From: Shinella sp.
GTDB lineage: Bacteria > Pseudomonadota > Alphaproteobacteria > Rhizobiales > Rhizobiaceae
NCBI GenBank assembly: GCA_003248775.1
Contig: QFQX01000001.1
Location: forward strand, 62,001-126,000
DNA: 64,000 bases
Reading direction: 5' to 3'
The notes beneath the pieces were generated by a model. That model was not told where the DNA came from, did not search any database, and worked only from the letters and a program-made list of their open reading frames with translations. Both the position numbers and the translations under genes were made by a program. Positions 35,799 through 45,630 of this stretch are shown here, piece after piece (the stretch's first letter is position 1; each line of letters opens with the position of its first letter).

Positions 35799-35932
35799 GA
35801 CGTTCCTCCCGAATTCTAATCGTTTGAAACCTCTTATAGCGAAACCGGTGGATTGTCACCGCGCAACCGGCGTCGCGGTTGCAGCATTCCCGTGTTTTGC
35901 GTGTCGCAATTGAAACGAGAAAACGCATGTTG

Positions 35933-35952
35933 ACATAAAGATGTCTTTATGT
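35933..35952. promoter_or_regulatory. SahR-type operator upstream of metH
   Basis: ACATAAAGAT and GTCTTTATGT form a 20-bp near-perfect palindrome (nine paired positions per arm). It matches what I recall of the consensus for SahR, the ArsR-family S-adenosylhomocysteine-responsive repressor of methionine-cycle genes in Proteobacteria. It lies 40 bp before the metH start and in the intergenic gap to the divergent epimerase gene. It also argues against the longer metH start at 35941, which would put coding sequence in the operator. Confidence 0.65.
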
Positions 35953-35991
35953 GATTTCGATTCATTGTCATTTGCAAGGAAGGCTGGCCAG

Positions 35992-38900
35992 ATGTTCGAC
36001 AAGCTGTTTGATGGAGACGCTCGGGAACGGAACGGCGCGGAGATCATGCAGGCGCTGGCGGCTGCCGCGCGCGAGCGGATACTTGTCCTCGACGGTGCGA
36101 TGGGCACGCAGATCCAGGGGCTTGGCTTCGATGAAGATGCGTTCCGCGGCTCCCGTTTCATCGGCTGCGCCTGTCACCAGCAGGGCAATAACGACCTTCT
36201 GACGCTCAGCCAGCCGGATGCGATCGAGGAGATCCACTTCCGCTATGCGATGGCGGGTGCGGATATCCTGGAAACCAACACGTTTTCCTCGACCCGTATC
36301 GCGCAGGCCGATTACGCGATGGAGCAGGCGGTCTACGACCTGAACCGCGAAGGGGCGCTGGTTGCCCGCCGGGCGGCGAGCCGCGCCGAGCGTGAGGACG
36401 GGCGTCGTCGCTTTGTCGCCGGCGCCATCGGCCCGACAAACCGCACGGCCTCCATTTCGCCGGATGTCAACAATCCTGGTTATCGCGCCGTCTCCTTCGA
36501 CGATCTGCGCCTTGCCTACGGCGAGCAGATCGATGGCCTGATCGATGGCCTTGCCGATATCATCCTGATCGAGACGATCTTCGATACGCTGAACGCCAAG
36601 GCTGCGATCTTCGCCTGCGAGGAGCGTTTCGCCGCCAAGGGCATCCGTCTTCCGGTGATAATCTCCGGCACCATCACCGACCTTTCGGGACGCACGCTTT
36701 CCGGCCAGACGCCCACCGCCTTCTGGAATTCGGTCAGCCACGCCCGCCCGTTCACCATCGGTCTGAACTGTGCGCTCGGCGCCGATGCGATGCGTCCGCA
36801 TCTGCAGGAATTGTCCGGTGCGGCCGACACGTTCATCTGCGCCTATCCGAATGCAGGCCTGCCGAACGAATTCGGCCAGTATGACGAAACGCCTGAGATG
36901 ATGGCGCGTCAGGTCGAGGGTTTTGCCCGCGATGGTCTCGTCAACATCGTCGGCGGCTGCTGCGGGTCGACGCCGGAGCATATCCGCGCGATTGCCGAGG
37001 CCGTTGCCGGTCACAGGCCGCGTCAGGTGCCGGAACACAAGTCCTTTATGTCGCTGTCGGGTCTGGAACCCTTCACGCTCACCAAGGACATCCCGTTCGT
37101 CAATGTCGGTGAGCGCACCAATGTCACCGGCTCGGCAAAGTTTCGCAAGCTGATCACGGCTGCCGATTATACGGCGGCACTTGCCGTTGCCCGCGATCAG
37201 GTCGAAGCCGGGGCGCAAGTGATCGACATCAACATGGACGAGGGCCTGATCGACAGTCAGAAGGCGATGGTCGAGTTCCTGAACCTGATCGCCGCCGAGC
37301 CGGATATCGCGCGCGTGCCGGTGATGATCGACTCTTCGAAATTCGAGATCATCGAGGCTGGTCTCAAATGTGTGCAGGGCAAGTCGATCGTCAACTCGAT
37401 CTCGCTCAAGGAAGGCGAGGAAAACTTTGTCCGTCAGGCCAAGCTGGTGCGCTCCTATGGTGCCGCCGTCGTGGTCATGGCCTTCGACGAGACGGGGCAG
37501 GCCGACACCTATGAACGCAAGGTCGAGATCTGCTCGCGCGCCTACAAGATCCTCACCGAACAGGCCGGCTTCCCGCCGGAAGACATCATCTTCGACCCGA
37601 ACGTCTTTGCTGTCGCCACTGGTATCGAGGAGCACAACAATTACGGCGTCGACTTCATCGAGGCGACACGGACGATCCGCGAGAAGATGCCGTTGGTGCA
37701 TATTTCTGGCGGTGTTTCCAACCTGTCCTTCTCCTTCCGCGGCAATGAGCCGGTGCGCGAGGCGATGCATGCCGTGTTCCTCTACCACGCCATTCAGGCG
37801 GGCATGGACATGGGCATCGTCAATGCCGGCCAGCTGGCGGTCTATGAGAGCATCGATTCCGAACTGCGCGAGGCCTGCGAGGACGTGGTGCTGAACCGCC
37901 GTGGTGACGGTACCGAGCGCCTGCTGGAAGTGGCGGAACGTTTCCGCGGCACCGGTGCGCGTGAGGCGAAGGTACAGGATCTCGCCTGGCGCGAATGGCC
38001 GGTCGAGAAGCGGCTGGAGCATGCGCTGGTCAATGGCATCACCGAGTTCATTGATGCCGATACGGAGGAAGCTCGGCAGAAGGCTGAACGGCCGCTGCAC
38101 GTCATCGAAGGACCGCTGATGGCGGGCATGAATGTGGTTGGCGATCTTTTCGGCGCGGGCAAGATGTTCCTGCCGCAGGTGGTCAAGTCCGCGCGTGTGA
38201 TGAAGCAGGCTGTCGCCGTGTTGCTTCCTTACATGGAAGCGGAAAAGGCGGCCAATGGCGGTGGCAGCGAAAGGCAGTCGGCCGGCAAGGTGCTGATGGC
38301 GACGGTGAAGGGCGATGTGCACGACATCGGCAAGAACATCGTCGGCGTCGTTCTCGCCTGCAACAATTACGACATCATCGACCTTGGCGTCATGGTGCCG
38401 GCGACGAAGATTCTCGAAACGGCGGTCAAGGAGAAGGTCGATATCATCGGGCTTTCCGGCCTCATCACGCCGTCGCTGGACGAGATGGTACATGTTGCCG
38501 GCGAGATGCAGCGGCAGGGCTTCGACATTCCGCTGCTGATCGGCGGCGCGACCACCAGCCGGGTGCATACCGCGGTGAAGATCCATCCGCAGTACCAGGC
38601 GGGGCAGGCGGTCTATGTGACGGATGCCAGCCGTGCGGTCGGTGTGGTGTCGTCGCTCCTGTCGCCGGACAACCGTTCGACCACCATCGAGGGCCTGCGC
38701 GCCGAATATGCCAAGGTCGCCGACGCCCATGCGCGGGCCGAAGCCGAGAAGCAGCGCCTGCCGCTGGCGCGTGCCCGCGAAAATGCGGTGAAGCTCGACT
38801 GGTCCGTTTACAAGCCGAAGAAGCCTTCCTTCCTCGGTACGAAGGTTTTCGAAGACTACGACCTCGCGGAACTCGCTCGCTACATCGACTGGACGCCTTT

Positions 38901-39759
38901 CTTCCAGACATGGGAGCTGAAGGGACGCTATCCGGCTATTCTGGAAGACGAAAAGCAGGGCGAGGCCGCGCGCCAGCTCTTTTCTGACGCCCAGTCTATG
39001 CTGAAGAAGATCATCGACGAGAAGTGGTTCCGGCCGCGGGCCGTCATCGGCTTCTGGCCCGCGAATGTGGTGGGCGACGATATCCGCCTGTTCACCGACG
39101 AGACGCGCGCCGAGGAGCTTGCGACCTTCTTCACCCTGCGTCAGCAGTTGTCGAAGCGCGACGGGCGGCCGAACGTGGCGCTTTCGGATTTCGTTGCGCC
39201 TGAGGGCAGCGGCGTTGCCGATTATGTCGGCGGCTTCGTGGTGACGGCCGGTTTCGAGGAAATCGCCATCGCCGAGCGTTTCGAGCGGGCGAATGACGAC
39301 TACTCGTCCATTCTGGTCAAGGCACTGGCGGACCGCTTCGCCGAAGCCTTCGCCGAGCGGATGCACGAGCGGGTTCGCAGGGAGTTCTGGGGCTATGCGC
39401 CGGATGAGAGCTTCAGCAGCGACGAGCTTGTCAGCGAGGCCTACGGCGGTATCCGTCCGGCTCCGGGCTATCCGGCCCAGCCCGACCACACCGAGAAGAC
39501 GACGCTGTTCCGGCTTCTGGATGCGGAAAAGGCGACGGGCGTAGAGCTGACCGAGAGCTACGCCATGTGGCCCGGTTCCTCCGTATCCGGCATCTATATC
39601 GGCCATCCCGAGAGCTATTACTTCGGCGTCGCCAAGGTCGAGCGCGATCAGGTCGAGGACTATGCCGCTCGCAAGGGCATGGAAGTCAGAGAGGTCGAGC
39701 GCTGGCTCGGCCCGGTCCTGAACTATGTGCCGAAGGCGGTGGAAACCGCAGCCGCCTGA
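35992..39759 (+). CDS. metH: cobalamin-dependent methionine synthase
   Basis: A 1255-residue enzyme that transfers the methyl group from 5-methyltetrahydrofolate to homocysteine through cobalamin. Domain order is intact. Homocysteine domain: LDGAMGTQIQ and the zinc cysteines in GLNCALG and GGCCGSTPEH. Folate domain: VNVGERTNVTGSAKF. Cobalamin domain: GDVHDIGKNIVG, whose His binds cobalt from below, with IIGLSGLI. C-terminal reactivation domain: ESYAMWPGSSVSGIYIGHPES, which binds S-adenosylmethionine. The ATG at 35992 has AAGGAAGG at 35976-35983. It is a single-gene unit, probably regulated through the palindrome upstream. Confidence 0.95.
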   Translation: MFDKLFDGDARERNGAEIMQALAAAARERILVLDGAMGTQIQGLGFDEDAFRGSRFIGCACHQQGNNDLLTLSQPDAIEEIHFRYAMAGADILETNTFSSTRIAQADYAMEQAVYDLNREGALVARRAASRAEREDGRRRFVAGAIGPTNRTASISPDVNNPGYRAVSFDDLRLAYGEQIDGLIDGLADIILIETIFDTLNAKAAIFACEERFAAKGIRLPVIISGTITDLSGRTLSGQTPTAFWNSVSHARPFTIGLNCALGADAMRPHLQELSGAADTFICAYPNAGLPNEFGQYDETPEMMARQVEGFARDGLVNIVGGCCGSTPEHIRAIAEAVAGHRPRQVPEHKSFMSLSGLEPFTLTKDIPFVNVGERTNVTGSAKFRKLITAADYTAALAVARDQVEAGAQVIDINMDEGLIDSQKAMVEFLNLIAAEPDIARVPVMIDSSKFEIIEAGLKCVQGKSIVNSISLKEGEENFVRQAKLVRSYGAAVVVMAFDETGQADTYERKVEICSRAYKILTEQAGFPPEDIIFDPNVFAVATGIEEHNNYGVDFIEATRTIREKMPLVHISGGVSNLSFSFRGNEPVREAMHAVFLYHAIQAGMDMGIVNAGQLAVYESIDSELREACEDVVLNRRGDGTERLLEVAERFRGTGAREAKVQDLAWREWPVEKRLEHALVNGITEFIDADTEEARQKAERPLHVIEGPLMAGMNVVGDLFGAGKMFLPQVVKSARVMKQAVAVLLPYMEAEKAANGGGSERQSAGKVLMATVKGDVHDIGKNIVGVVLACNNYDIIDLGVMVPATKILETAVKEKVDIIGLSGLITPSLDEMVHVAGEMQRQGFDIPLLIGGATTSRVHTAVKIHPQYQAGQAVYVTDASRAVGVVSSLLSPDNRSTTIEGLRAEYAKVADAHARAEAEKQRLPLARARENAVKLDWSVYKPKKPSFLGTKVFEDYDLAELARYIDWTPFFQTWELKGRYPAILEDEKQGEAARQLFSDAQSMLKKIIDEKWFRPRAVIGFWPANVVGDDIRLFTDETRAEELATFFTLRQQLSKRDGRPNVALSDFVAPEGSGVADYVGGFVVTAGFEEIAIAERFERANDDYSSILVKALADRFAEAFAERMHERVRREFWGYAPDESFSSDELVSEAYGGIRPAPGYPAQPDHTEKTTLFRLLDAEKATGVELTESYAMWPGSSVSGIYIGHPESYYFGVAKVERDQVEDYAARKGMEVREVERWLGPVLNYVPKAVETAAA

Positions 39760-39809
39760 CGGGTGGTGCGCCTCGCAGGCAACTGGGGTGCTCGAATTAC
39801 CATGATTTT

Positions 39810-39835
39810 CCTTCTCCCCGTTCGCGGGGAGAAGG
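39810..39835. repeat. palindromic intergenic repeat (REP/RIME-like)
   Basis: CCTTCTCCCCG (39810-39820) and CGGGGAGAAGG (39825-39835) form a strong hairpin with loop TTCG. The same core recurs at 60.8, 62.2 and 63.8 kb in this window. It lies between metH and the convergent PP2C-like gene and may serve as a transcript end in both directions. Confidence 0.75.
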
Positions 39836-39952
39836 GTCCGCAGGACGCAGGCGGCTGGGGGCGGCTACTTCTGTGCCGCTTGAAAGTCTTGCGAAAACGA
39901 TTCCGTTTCTTGCGCTATCGCCCTGAACGGGAAGCCTTTTTCGGGTTGAGCG

Positions 39953-40822
39953 TCAAGCCTTCAATCGCAAAAGGATAGCTGTGGTATCGTCGCTTTGCTT
40001 GAAGCGGGGGAATCTGAGGCCATCGGGGTCGATCTCCCGCTCGAAGCGGCGCAGTTCCTCGACTAGCGGCAATAGCCCCTCGGTTTCGGCACGCCGCACC
40101 AGACCAGCGGGATCGTAGATTTTGTAGAGGGCAACGAGGTCGGCGAGGCCATCCGAGCAGAGGATTGCCGTTGCGCCTCCGGTGATTTCGATTTGTCTCC
40201 GGTATAGATGGTCGGCCGCTTCCGGCACCATGCCGAAGGTCCAGACATTGCTTTCCGTCGTGTTGTGCCGCGAGCGGCCCTTTCGCAGGTCTTCCAGCGT
40301 CGTGGGGTCGCCGACGGCGCTGCCGGACGCGCAGATGCCACCGGTGCGCTCGATATGCTTCTGCGCGGCAAGCTGTTCCCATTCATAGGCGCCGGGGATG
40401 GGGATCACGAAATCGCCGTGGCCGTCGTCATGGAGCAGGTAGAGGCAGCTGTCGCCCAGTCCGAAATATTCGAAACCAGAGGGCGTCCGGTGCAGGCCGG
40501 TCAGGCTGCTGCTTGGCCATACATAACGCGGCTGCTCGCCGGCGATGGCATGAAAGGTATCGCGCGCTTCGGAGGATACCGCCCGGACGGTTTCCGCAAC
40601 GTCAGCGACACCGTCAAGTCTTTCTCCGAGCCGGGTTGCCGCGAATTCCGCCATCCATGCCGCATCGCTGCCATGCCCCTCCATAAACTGCCGGTCGCCA
40701 AGCCCGGTCGCGCCATCCAGAACGAAGGCGGCATCGGGGTTGAAACCGAACCTGTCCTCGTTCGGGCGGCCGGCCTTGCCGGGATCGGTGATGGTGTCGA
40801 GGATATCGATGGAAAAAGCCAT
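39953..40822 (-). CDS. PP2C-family protein phosphatase-like protein
   Basis: A 289-residue protein with PP2C-like signatures: GRPNEDRFGF (Asp of the first metal site), FVLDGATGLGD, TAILCSDGLADL and KQSDDTTAILLRL. The four Asp positions that bind two metal ions appear to be present. Such cytoplasmic serine/threonine phosphatases usually oppose Hanks-type kinases, but no kinase gene lies nearby. The ATG at 40822 is preferred over an upstream TTG at 40837. The gene is convergent with metH across a palindromic repeat and divergent from the esterase gene. Confidence 0.8.
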   Translation of the reverse strand: MAFSIDILDTITDPGKAGRPNEDRFGFNPDAAFVLDGATGLGDRQFMEGHGSDAAWMAEFAATRLGERLDGVADVAETVRAVSSEARDTFHAIAGEQPRYVWPSSSLTGLHRTPSGFEYFGLGDSCLYLLHDDGHGDFVIPIPGAYEWEQLAAQKHIERTGGICASGSAVGDPTTLEDLRKGRSRHNTTESNVWTFGMVPEAADHLYRRQIEITGGATAILCSDGLADLVALYKIYDPAGLVRRAETEGLLPLVEELRRFEREIDPDGLRFPRFKQSDDTTAILLRLKA

Positions 40823-40973
40823 GTCTGGAACTCTCAAGGACGCAAATGGAAGAGCATTTCGGATCGATCGGAGTCACAACCACTCGGATGGTGCGGATGA
40901 TGATCCGGTAGGATGTGCATGACCATGAAAAATGTCATGCGATCCACCGCATCTTGCCAAGGGAGACGGACCG

Positions 40974-41882
40974 ATGAAACCCATGCCTACGGAACCGGGC
41001 ATTCTCGCCTTTCTCGAAAAATGCGACAGCTTCTATCCGCCCGATGCGGTCGATGCCCCGATCGCCCAGCAGCGCATCTGGTACAACGCCTTGTGCGCCC
41101 AGTTCTCTCCAGCGTTGCCGGAGGGGCTGGTAACGCTCGACGGAGAGGTGGCCAGCGTGCCGGTGCGTCTCTATCGGCCGGCAAAGGTGAGGACCGCCGT
41201 GAGGCTGGTCTATATCCACGGCGGCGGTTTCGTGGTCGGCTCGCTCGAAAGCCATGACGCCATCTGCGCCGAGATTTCGGATCATGTCGGGGCGGAGCTC
41301 ACCGCGATCGACTATCGGCTGGCGCCGGAACATGTCTGGCCGGCGCAGCATGAGGATTGTCAGGCGGTTCTCGACGCATTGATCGCCGATGGCGACAGGC
41401 TGGTGCTGATCGGCGACAGCGCCGGCGCTAATCTCGTCGCAGGGCTCACCATCCGGGCGCGGGACGAGGGCCGGACGGAGCAGATCCTCGGACAGGCGCT
41501 GATCTATCCAGGCCTCGGCGGCGACCTCATTACCGGTTCCTATGTCGAAATGAGCGAGGCTCCGGGGCTTTCGACGGCCGATGTCCGCTACTATCGCGAG
41601 GTTCTCAAGGCGCCGGCGGATGACGTGGTGGCCTTTCCGCTACTCTCCGACAACTTTGCGGGGTTGCCGCGAACCTATGTGACTGCGGCGCATTTCGATC
41701 CGCTCAGGGACGATGCCCGTCTTTACGCGGCGCGTCTGGTCGAGGATGGGGTCAATGTGTGGTTTCGTGAGGAACCGCAGATGGTGCATGCATGGCTGCG
41801 TGCCCGCCATATGAGCAAGGGCGCCGAAGATGGCTTCGACGCCCTTTGTCTTGCCGTATCCCGGCTGGCGGGGACGGTCTGA
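40974..41882 (+). CDS. alpha/beta hydrolase, HSL-type esterase
   Basis: A 302-residue hydrolase of the hormone-sensitive-lipase (family IV) group. The oxyanion-hole motif HGGGF follows VYIHGGGFVVGSLES, the nucleophile is in GDSAGANL, and the acid and His of the triad are in HFDPLRDDA and MVHAWLRA. It probably hydrolyses short-chain esters or amides in the cytoplasm; no signal peptide is seen. ATG 40974 follows GGGAGA. Its stop is two bases from the stop of the convergent MFS gene, with a CTGATATCAG palindrome between them. Confidence 0.87.
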   Translation: MKPMPTEPGILAFLEKCDSFYPPDAVDAPIAQQRIWYNALCAQFSPALPEGLVTLDGEVASVPVRLYRPAKVRTAVRLVYIHGGGFVVGSLESHDAICAEISDHVGAELTAIDYRLAPEHVWPAQHEDCQAVLDALIADGDRLVLIGDSAGANLVAGLTIRARDEGRTEQILGQALIYPGLGGDLITGSYVEMSEAPGLSTADVRYYREVLKAPADDVVAFPLLSDNFAGLPRTYVTAAHFDPLRDDARLYAARLVEDGVNVWFREEPQMVHAWLRARHMSKGAEDGFDALCLAVSRLAGTV

Positions 41883-41884
41883 TA

Positions 41885-43222
41885 TCAGGCCGCGGTGCGG
41901 GCCGGGGTTTGCTGCTCGGCGCCGTGGGCCTCGACCTTGTCGCCGTGGATCAGCAGGTAGATGCCGATGGCGAAGGCCAGTGCCGCCACGAACAGCAGAT
42001 ACCATGCATGGGCCATGGGGTTGACGGCGAGCAGGGTGGTAACCGCGATCGGCGTCAGCCCGCCGAAGACGGCATAGGAGATGTTGTAGGAGAACGACAG
42101 TCCGGAGAAACGGACCGGGGCCGGGAAGGCGCGCACCATCACATAGGGAACCGCTCCGACCATTCCGACAGAGAGGCCCATCACGGCATAGAGCGCGAAG
42201 AGGACCTCGAGCGACGTTGCCGCATAGGTGTAGAAGGCAAAGGTCGCGGCGGCGAAGAAGAGGCTGCCGAAGGTGAAGAACCGGCCGCTGCCGATACGAT
42301 CGATCAGGGCGCCTGCGGCGACCACGCCGATCATCAGGAAAAGCGTGCCGAAGGAGGTTGCGGCCAGCGACTCGCGGGCGCTGTAACCGTAGAGTTTCTG
42401 CAGGAAGGTCGCCGTCATCAGCGTGGTTACGACGATGGCCGCGGAAAGAACCCAGGTCAGCAGCACGGAGATGATGACCGCGCGCGGATGGTCGCGCAGC
42501 ACGGCCTTGAGCGGCAGGCTGGCGGAAAGCGCGTTGCTGCGCTTCATCTCAGCGAAGACCGGTGTCTCTTCCAGCCAGCGGCGGAGATAGACGGCGATGA
42601 GGCCGAAGATGCCGCCGAGCAGGAAGGGGATGCGCCAGGCATAGTCAGTCACCTCCTCGGAAACGAAGACGGTGTTGATCAGCGTGGCGATGAGCGATCC
42701 GAGAAGGATGCCAAGCGAAAGACCTGACGTGAGGATGCCGCAGGCAAGGCCGGTGCGGCGAGCGGGCACATGCTCGGCCACGAAGGTCCATGCTCCCGGA
42801 ACCTCGCCGCCGATTGCGGCACCCTGCAGCATGCGCAGCACGATGAGCAGGACGGGGGCTGCGACACCAATGCTGTGATAGGTCGGCATCAGCGCCATGC
42901 CGAGCGTCGAGAGCGCCATCAGCAGGATGGAAAAGGCGAAAACCTTCTTGCGGCCGAAACGGTCGCCGAAATGCGCGAGAACGATGCCGCCGATCGGGCG
43001 CACCAGATAACCCGCGGCGAAGATGCCGAAGGTCTGGATCAGAACCAGCCAGTCCGGCATGCCCTCGGGGAAGAACAGCTTGCCGATCACCGTTGCAAAG
43101 AAGACGAAGATGATGAAATCATAAAATTCGAGAGCACCGCCGAGTGCGGAAAGGCCAAGCGTCTTGTAATCGCGTCCGTCGAGGGGGCGGGATTTGGTCT
43201 GCGTCAATGGGAGGGAGGTCAT
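41885..43222 (-). CDS. MFS transporter of the metabolite:proton symporter (MHS) type
   Basis: A 445-residue inner-membrane protein with about twelve hydrophobic helices. The start (YKTLGLSALGGALEFYDFIIFVFFATVIGKLFFPEG) and the loop FAAGYLVRPIGGIVLAHFGDRFGRKKVFAFSILLM are strongly typical of the MHS family, which includes citrate, ketoglutarate, proline/betaine and shikimate symporters. Transport would be proton-driven. The substrate is not readable. The start at 43222 is chosen over the one at 43303 because family homology begins there. Confidence 0.88.
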   Translation of the reverse strand: MTSLPLTQTKSRPLDGRDYKTLGLSALGGALEFYDFIIFVFFATVIGKLFFPEGMPDWLVLIQTFGIFAAGYLVRPIGGIVLAHFGDRFGRKKVFAFSILLMALSTLGMALMPTYHSIGVAAPVLLIVLRMLQGAAIGGEVPGAWTFVAEHVPARRTGLACGILTSGLSLGILLGSLIATLINTVFVSEEVTDYAWRIPFLLGGIFGLIAVYLRRWLEETPVFAEMKRSNALSASLPLKAVLRDHPRAVIISVLLTWVLSAAIVVTTLMTATFLQKLYGYSARESLAATSFGTLFLMIGVVAAGALIDRIGSGRFFTFGSLFFAAATFAFYTYAATSLEVLFALYAVMGLSVGMVGAVPYVMVRAFPAPVRFSGLSFSYNISYAVFGGLTPIAVTTLLAVNPMAHAWYLLFVAALAFAIGIYLLIHGDKVEAHGAEQQTPARTAA

Positions 43223-43347
43223 GCGAGGCGTCCTGAAATACAGCGCATCTGGCGCGCTGGGCCGGGAATGCGGCAAAGCGTCCGGTATTGCAAGACATTT
43301 CATGGCGGTGTGTGGGCAAAATGCCCTGAAAACGTGGGGAATTGACG

Positions 43348-43782
43348 ATGAGTAGCGGCATCATCGACCCGGTGCAGCTTCTGGCGGAGATGGAGCCCCG
43401 GTTGACGGCCGATGTCTTCGTATTCGTTCACGCGCCGCCGGGCCACGCCCTCGATTTCGCCTCGCTCGATCTGCTCGGAAGCTTTCGGGAGGCGGAAGGG
43501 CTGACGCTGATCCTCCTGGAGGAAAAGGCGCGCTCGCACGGATTGGTCGGCGGGACACCATTGCGGCAGATTACGCTCGATGTCCATTCGTCACTGGAGG
43601 CGGTCGGGCTTACGGCTGCCGTTTCCGGGGAACTCGCAAGAAATGGAATAGCCGCGAACGTAGTCGCGGCCTATCATCATGATCACATCTTCGTGCCGGC
43701 AGCCGACGCCGAGAGGGCGTTGCGCCTGCTCAAGGAACTCAGTGCTGGAAGAACGCAAAACGAGGTGCGGATGTTTTCCTGA
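43348..43782 (+). CDS. ACT-domain protein (DUF2241-like)
   Basis: A 144-residue protein with two halves that look like ACT folds: LLAEMEPRLTADVFVFVH in the first and QITLDVHSSLEAVGLTAAVSGELARNGIAANVVAAYHHDHIFVPAADAERALRLL in the second. Small proteins of this family are probably amino-acid binding regulators. ATG 43348 follows GTGGGGAA. It is convergent with the chemoreceptor gene; their stops are 6 bp apart. Confidence 0.8.
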   Translation: MSSGIIDPVQLLAEMEPRLTADVFVFVHAPPGHALDFASLDLLGSFREAEGLTLILLEEKARSHGLVGGTPLRQITLDVHSSLEAVGLTAAVSGELARNGIAANVVAAYHHDHIFVPAADAERALRLLKELSAGRTQNEVRMFS

Positions 43783-43788
43783 TTCCGA

Positions 43789-45501
43789 TCAGGCCGCCCG
43801 GCGTGATGGTGCTGTTGCAGGTATGGACTCACCTGTCTCGCGAATGACCTTGCGCCGGTTCAGCTTGAAACGGTTGGCCAGAATGACGAGCTTTTCCGCG
43901 CCTTCCGCCAGAGCCATGCTGATACCCTTCATGCTGCCGACCATGGAGGTATTCTGCTGAGTCACCTGGTCGAGTGCGTTGACGGCCGTGCTGATCTCGG
44001 AAAGCCGGCGCGATTGCTCGACGGCGGCGGTTGCGATCGCCTCAACGTTGAGGTCGATCGAGTGGACGAAGGTCTCGATGCGGTTCAGCGCGTCGCCGGT
44101 GTCGGCCACGAGTCTTACGCCTTCCTTCACCTCGTCCGAGGAATGGGTAATGAGCTGCGCGATCTCCTGGGCGGCCTTGGCGGAGCGTTGCGCAAGCTCG
44201 CGCACTTCCTGTGCCACGACGGCAAAGCCCTTGCCGCTTTCGCCGGCGCGTGCCGCCTCGACGCCGGCGTTGAGGGCCAGCAGGTTGGTCTGGAAAGCAA
44301 TCTCGTCGATGACGTCGATGATGCTTGCGATCTCCTTGGAGGCGCCTTCGATGCGTCCCATGGCTGCGACCGTCGATTTCACCACTTCCACGGACGCCGT
44401 TGCCGCCTTGTGGGCGTCGCGGACAAGAGACCGGGTGTCGTTCGTGCGGTTGGTGGATTCGCGGATGGTGGCGGTGATCTGCTCGAGTGCTGCCGAAGTC
44501 TCCTCAAGAGATGATGCCTGCTGCTCGGATCGACTGGCCAGATGCTCCGATCCCTCACGCATTTCGGCGCTGTTGGACTTGAGCTGTGCCGTTTCGGCGA
44601 GAACCTCGACCAGCGTCTCCTGGAACTTGGCGATGGAGATGTTGAAGTCGTGGCGCAGGGGCTCGAATTCCGATGCGAACGGGTGGTCCATCGTTATGCG
44701 GATGTTGCAGTCGGCCAGTCGATGGAGGCCTGCGGCAAGTTCATCCATGGCCCGGACGCGACCGGTAACGTCATTGGCGAATTTGACGACCTTCCAGACC
44801 TTGCCGGTCTCATCGAGGATCGGATTGTATGTCGCCTGAATATGAACCTTTTCGCCGTTCCTGTTTACGCGGGTGAACTGGTCGGAATGGTACTCGCCGG
44901 AGGCAAGGCTGCTCCAGAAGGCGCTGTAAGCGGCGGACCTGGCGTATTCCTCTTCGCAGAACATCGAGTGATGCTTGCCCTCGATCTCCTGCAGGCTGTA
45001 TCCCATCAGGCCGAGAAAGTTCTCGTTGGCCGAGATGATTTCGCCCTTGGGTGTGAATTCGATGATCGCCTGCGAGCGGGAGAGCGCCGAGATCTTTCCG
45101 GAGCTGTCGAGGGATTGAAGCTTCGTGGCGGTAATGTCGGTTGCGGTCTTCACTACCTTGTAAGGCTTGCCGCCGCGGAAGACCGGGTTATAGGTCGCCT
45201 CGATCCAGACAGTTTTGCCGCCCTTGCCGATACGCTTATATTGTTGCTGGTCGTATTTGCCGGCTGCAAGCTTGCGCCAGAATTCGCGATAGGCTGGCGA
45301 GTTTGCTTCCACAGGATCGACGAAGATGCGGTGGTGCCTGCCGACGATCTCGCTCTTCTGATAGCCCATCACACGACAAAAATTGTCGTTGGCGTCGAGG
45401 ATGTTACCTTCCAGATCGAACTCGATGATGGCGAGCGAGCGGTTCAATGCCTCGATGATGCGGGAGGCATCAGAACCGAGGCCGAGCGAAAGCATGGACA
45501 T
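43789..45501 (-). CDS. soluble methyl-accepting chemoreceptor with two PAS domains
   Basis: A 570-residue chemoreceptor without transmembrane segments. Two PAS domains occur in tandem: LAIIEFDLEGNILDANDNFCRVMGY and then QAIIEFTPKGEIISANENFLGLMGY, each followed by the PAC part (WIEATYNPVF, HIQATYNPIL). The signalling domain holds the conserved tip EIAFQTNLLALNAGVEAARAGESGKGFAVVAQEVRELAQRSA. The protein should sense an intracellular signal such as redox state or metabolites and control CheA. It has no obvious C-terminal CheR pentapeptide. ATG 45501 follows GGAGAG. Confidence 0.9.
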   Translation of the reverse strand: MSMLSLGLGSDASRIIEALNRSLAIIEFDLEGNILDANDNFCRVMGYQKSEIVGRHHRIFVDPVEANSPAYREFWRKLAAGKYDQQQYKRIGKGGKTVWIEATYNPVFRGGKPYKVVKTATDITATKLQSLDSSGKISALSRSQAIIEFTPKGEIISANENFLGLMGYSLQEIEGKHHSMFCEEEYARSAAYSAFWSSLASGEYHSDQFTRVNRNGEKVHIQATYNPILDETGKVWKVVKFANDVTGRVRAMDELAAGLHRLADCNIRITMDHPFASEFEPLRHDFNISIAKFQETLVEVLAETAQLKSNSAEMREGSEHLASRSEQQASSLEETSAALEQITATIRESTNRTNDTRSLVRDAHKAATASVEVVKSTVAAMGRIEGASKEIASIIDVIDEIAFQTNLLALNAGVEAARAGESGKGFAVVAQEVRELAQRSAKAAQEIAQLITHSSDEVKEGVRLVADTGDALNRIETFVHSIDLNVEAIATAAVEQSRRLSEISTAVNALDQVTQQNTSMVGSMKGISMALAEGAEKLVILANRFKLNRRKVIRETGESIPATAPSRRAA

Positions 45502-45630
45502 GAGGGGAACTCTCCGAAAGACGCGAGCTGCGAACACTCATGTTTATGCGAAATAACTAAAAATAATCCGTTAAATTTTACGGGATTTGGCGTGCTGCAG
45601 CGAGCGCCTTGCTGCGCTGCAGCAGTGTTT

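Noticed and set aside
35968..39606. 1212-residue frame antisense to metH
   Set aside because: Antisense shadow of a GC-rich gene; metH has intact diagnostic domains on the plus strand.
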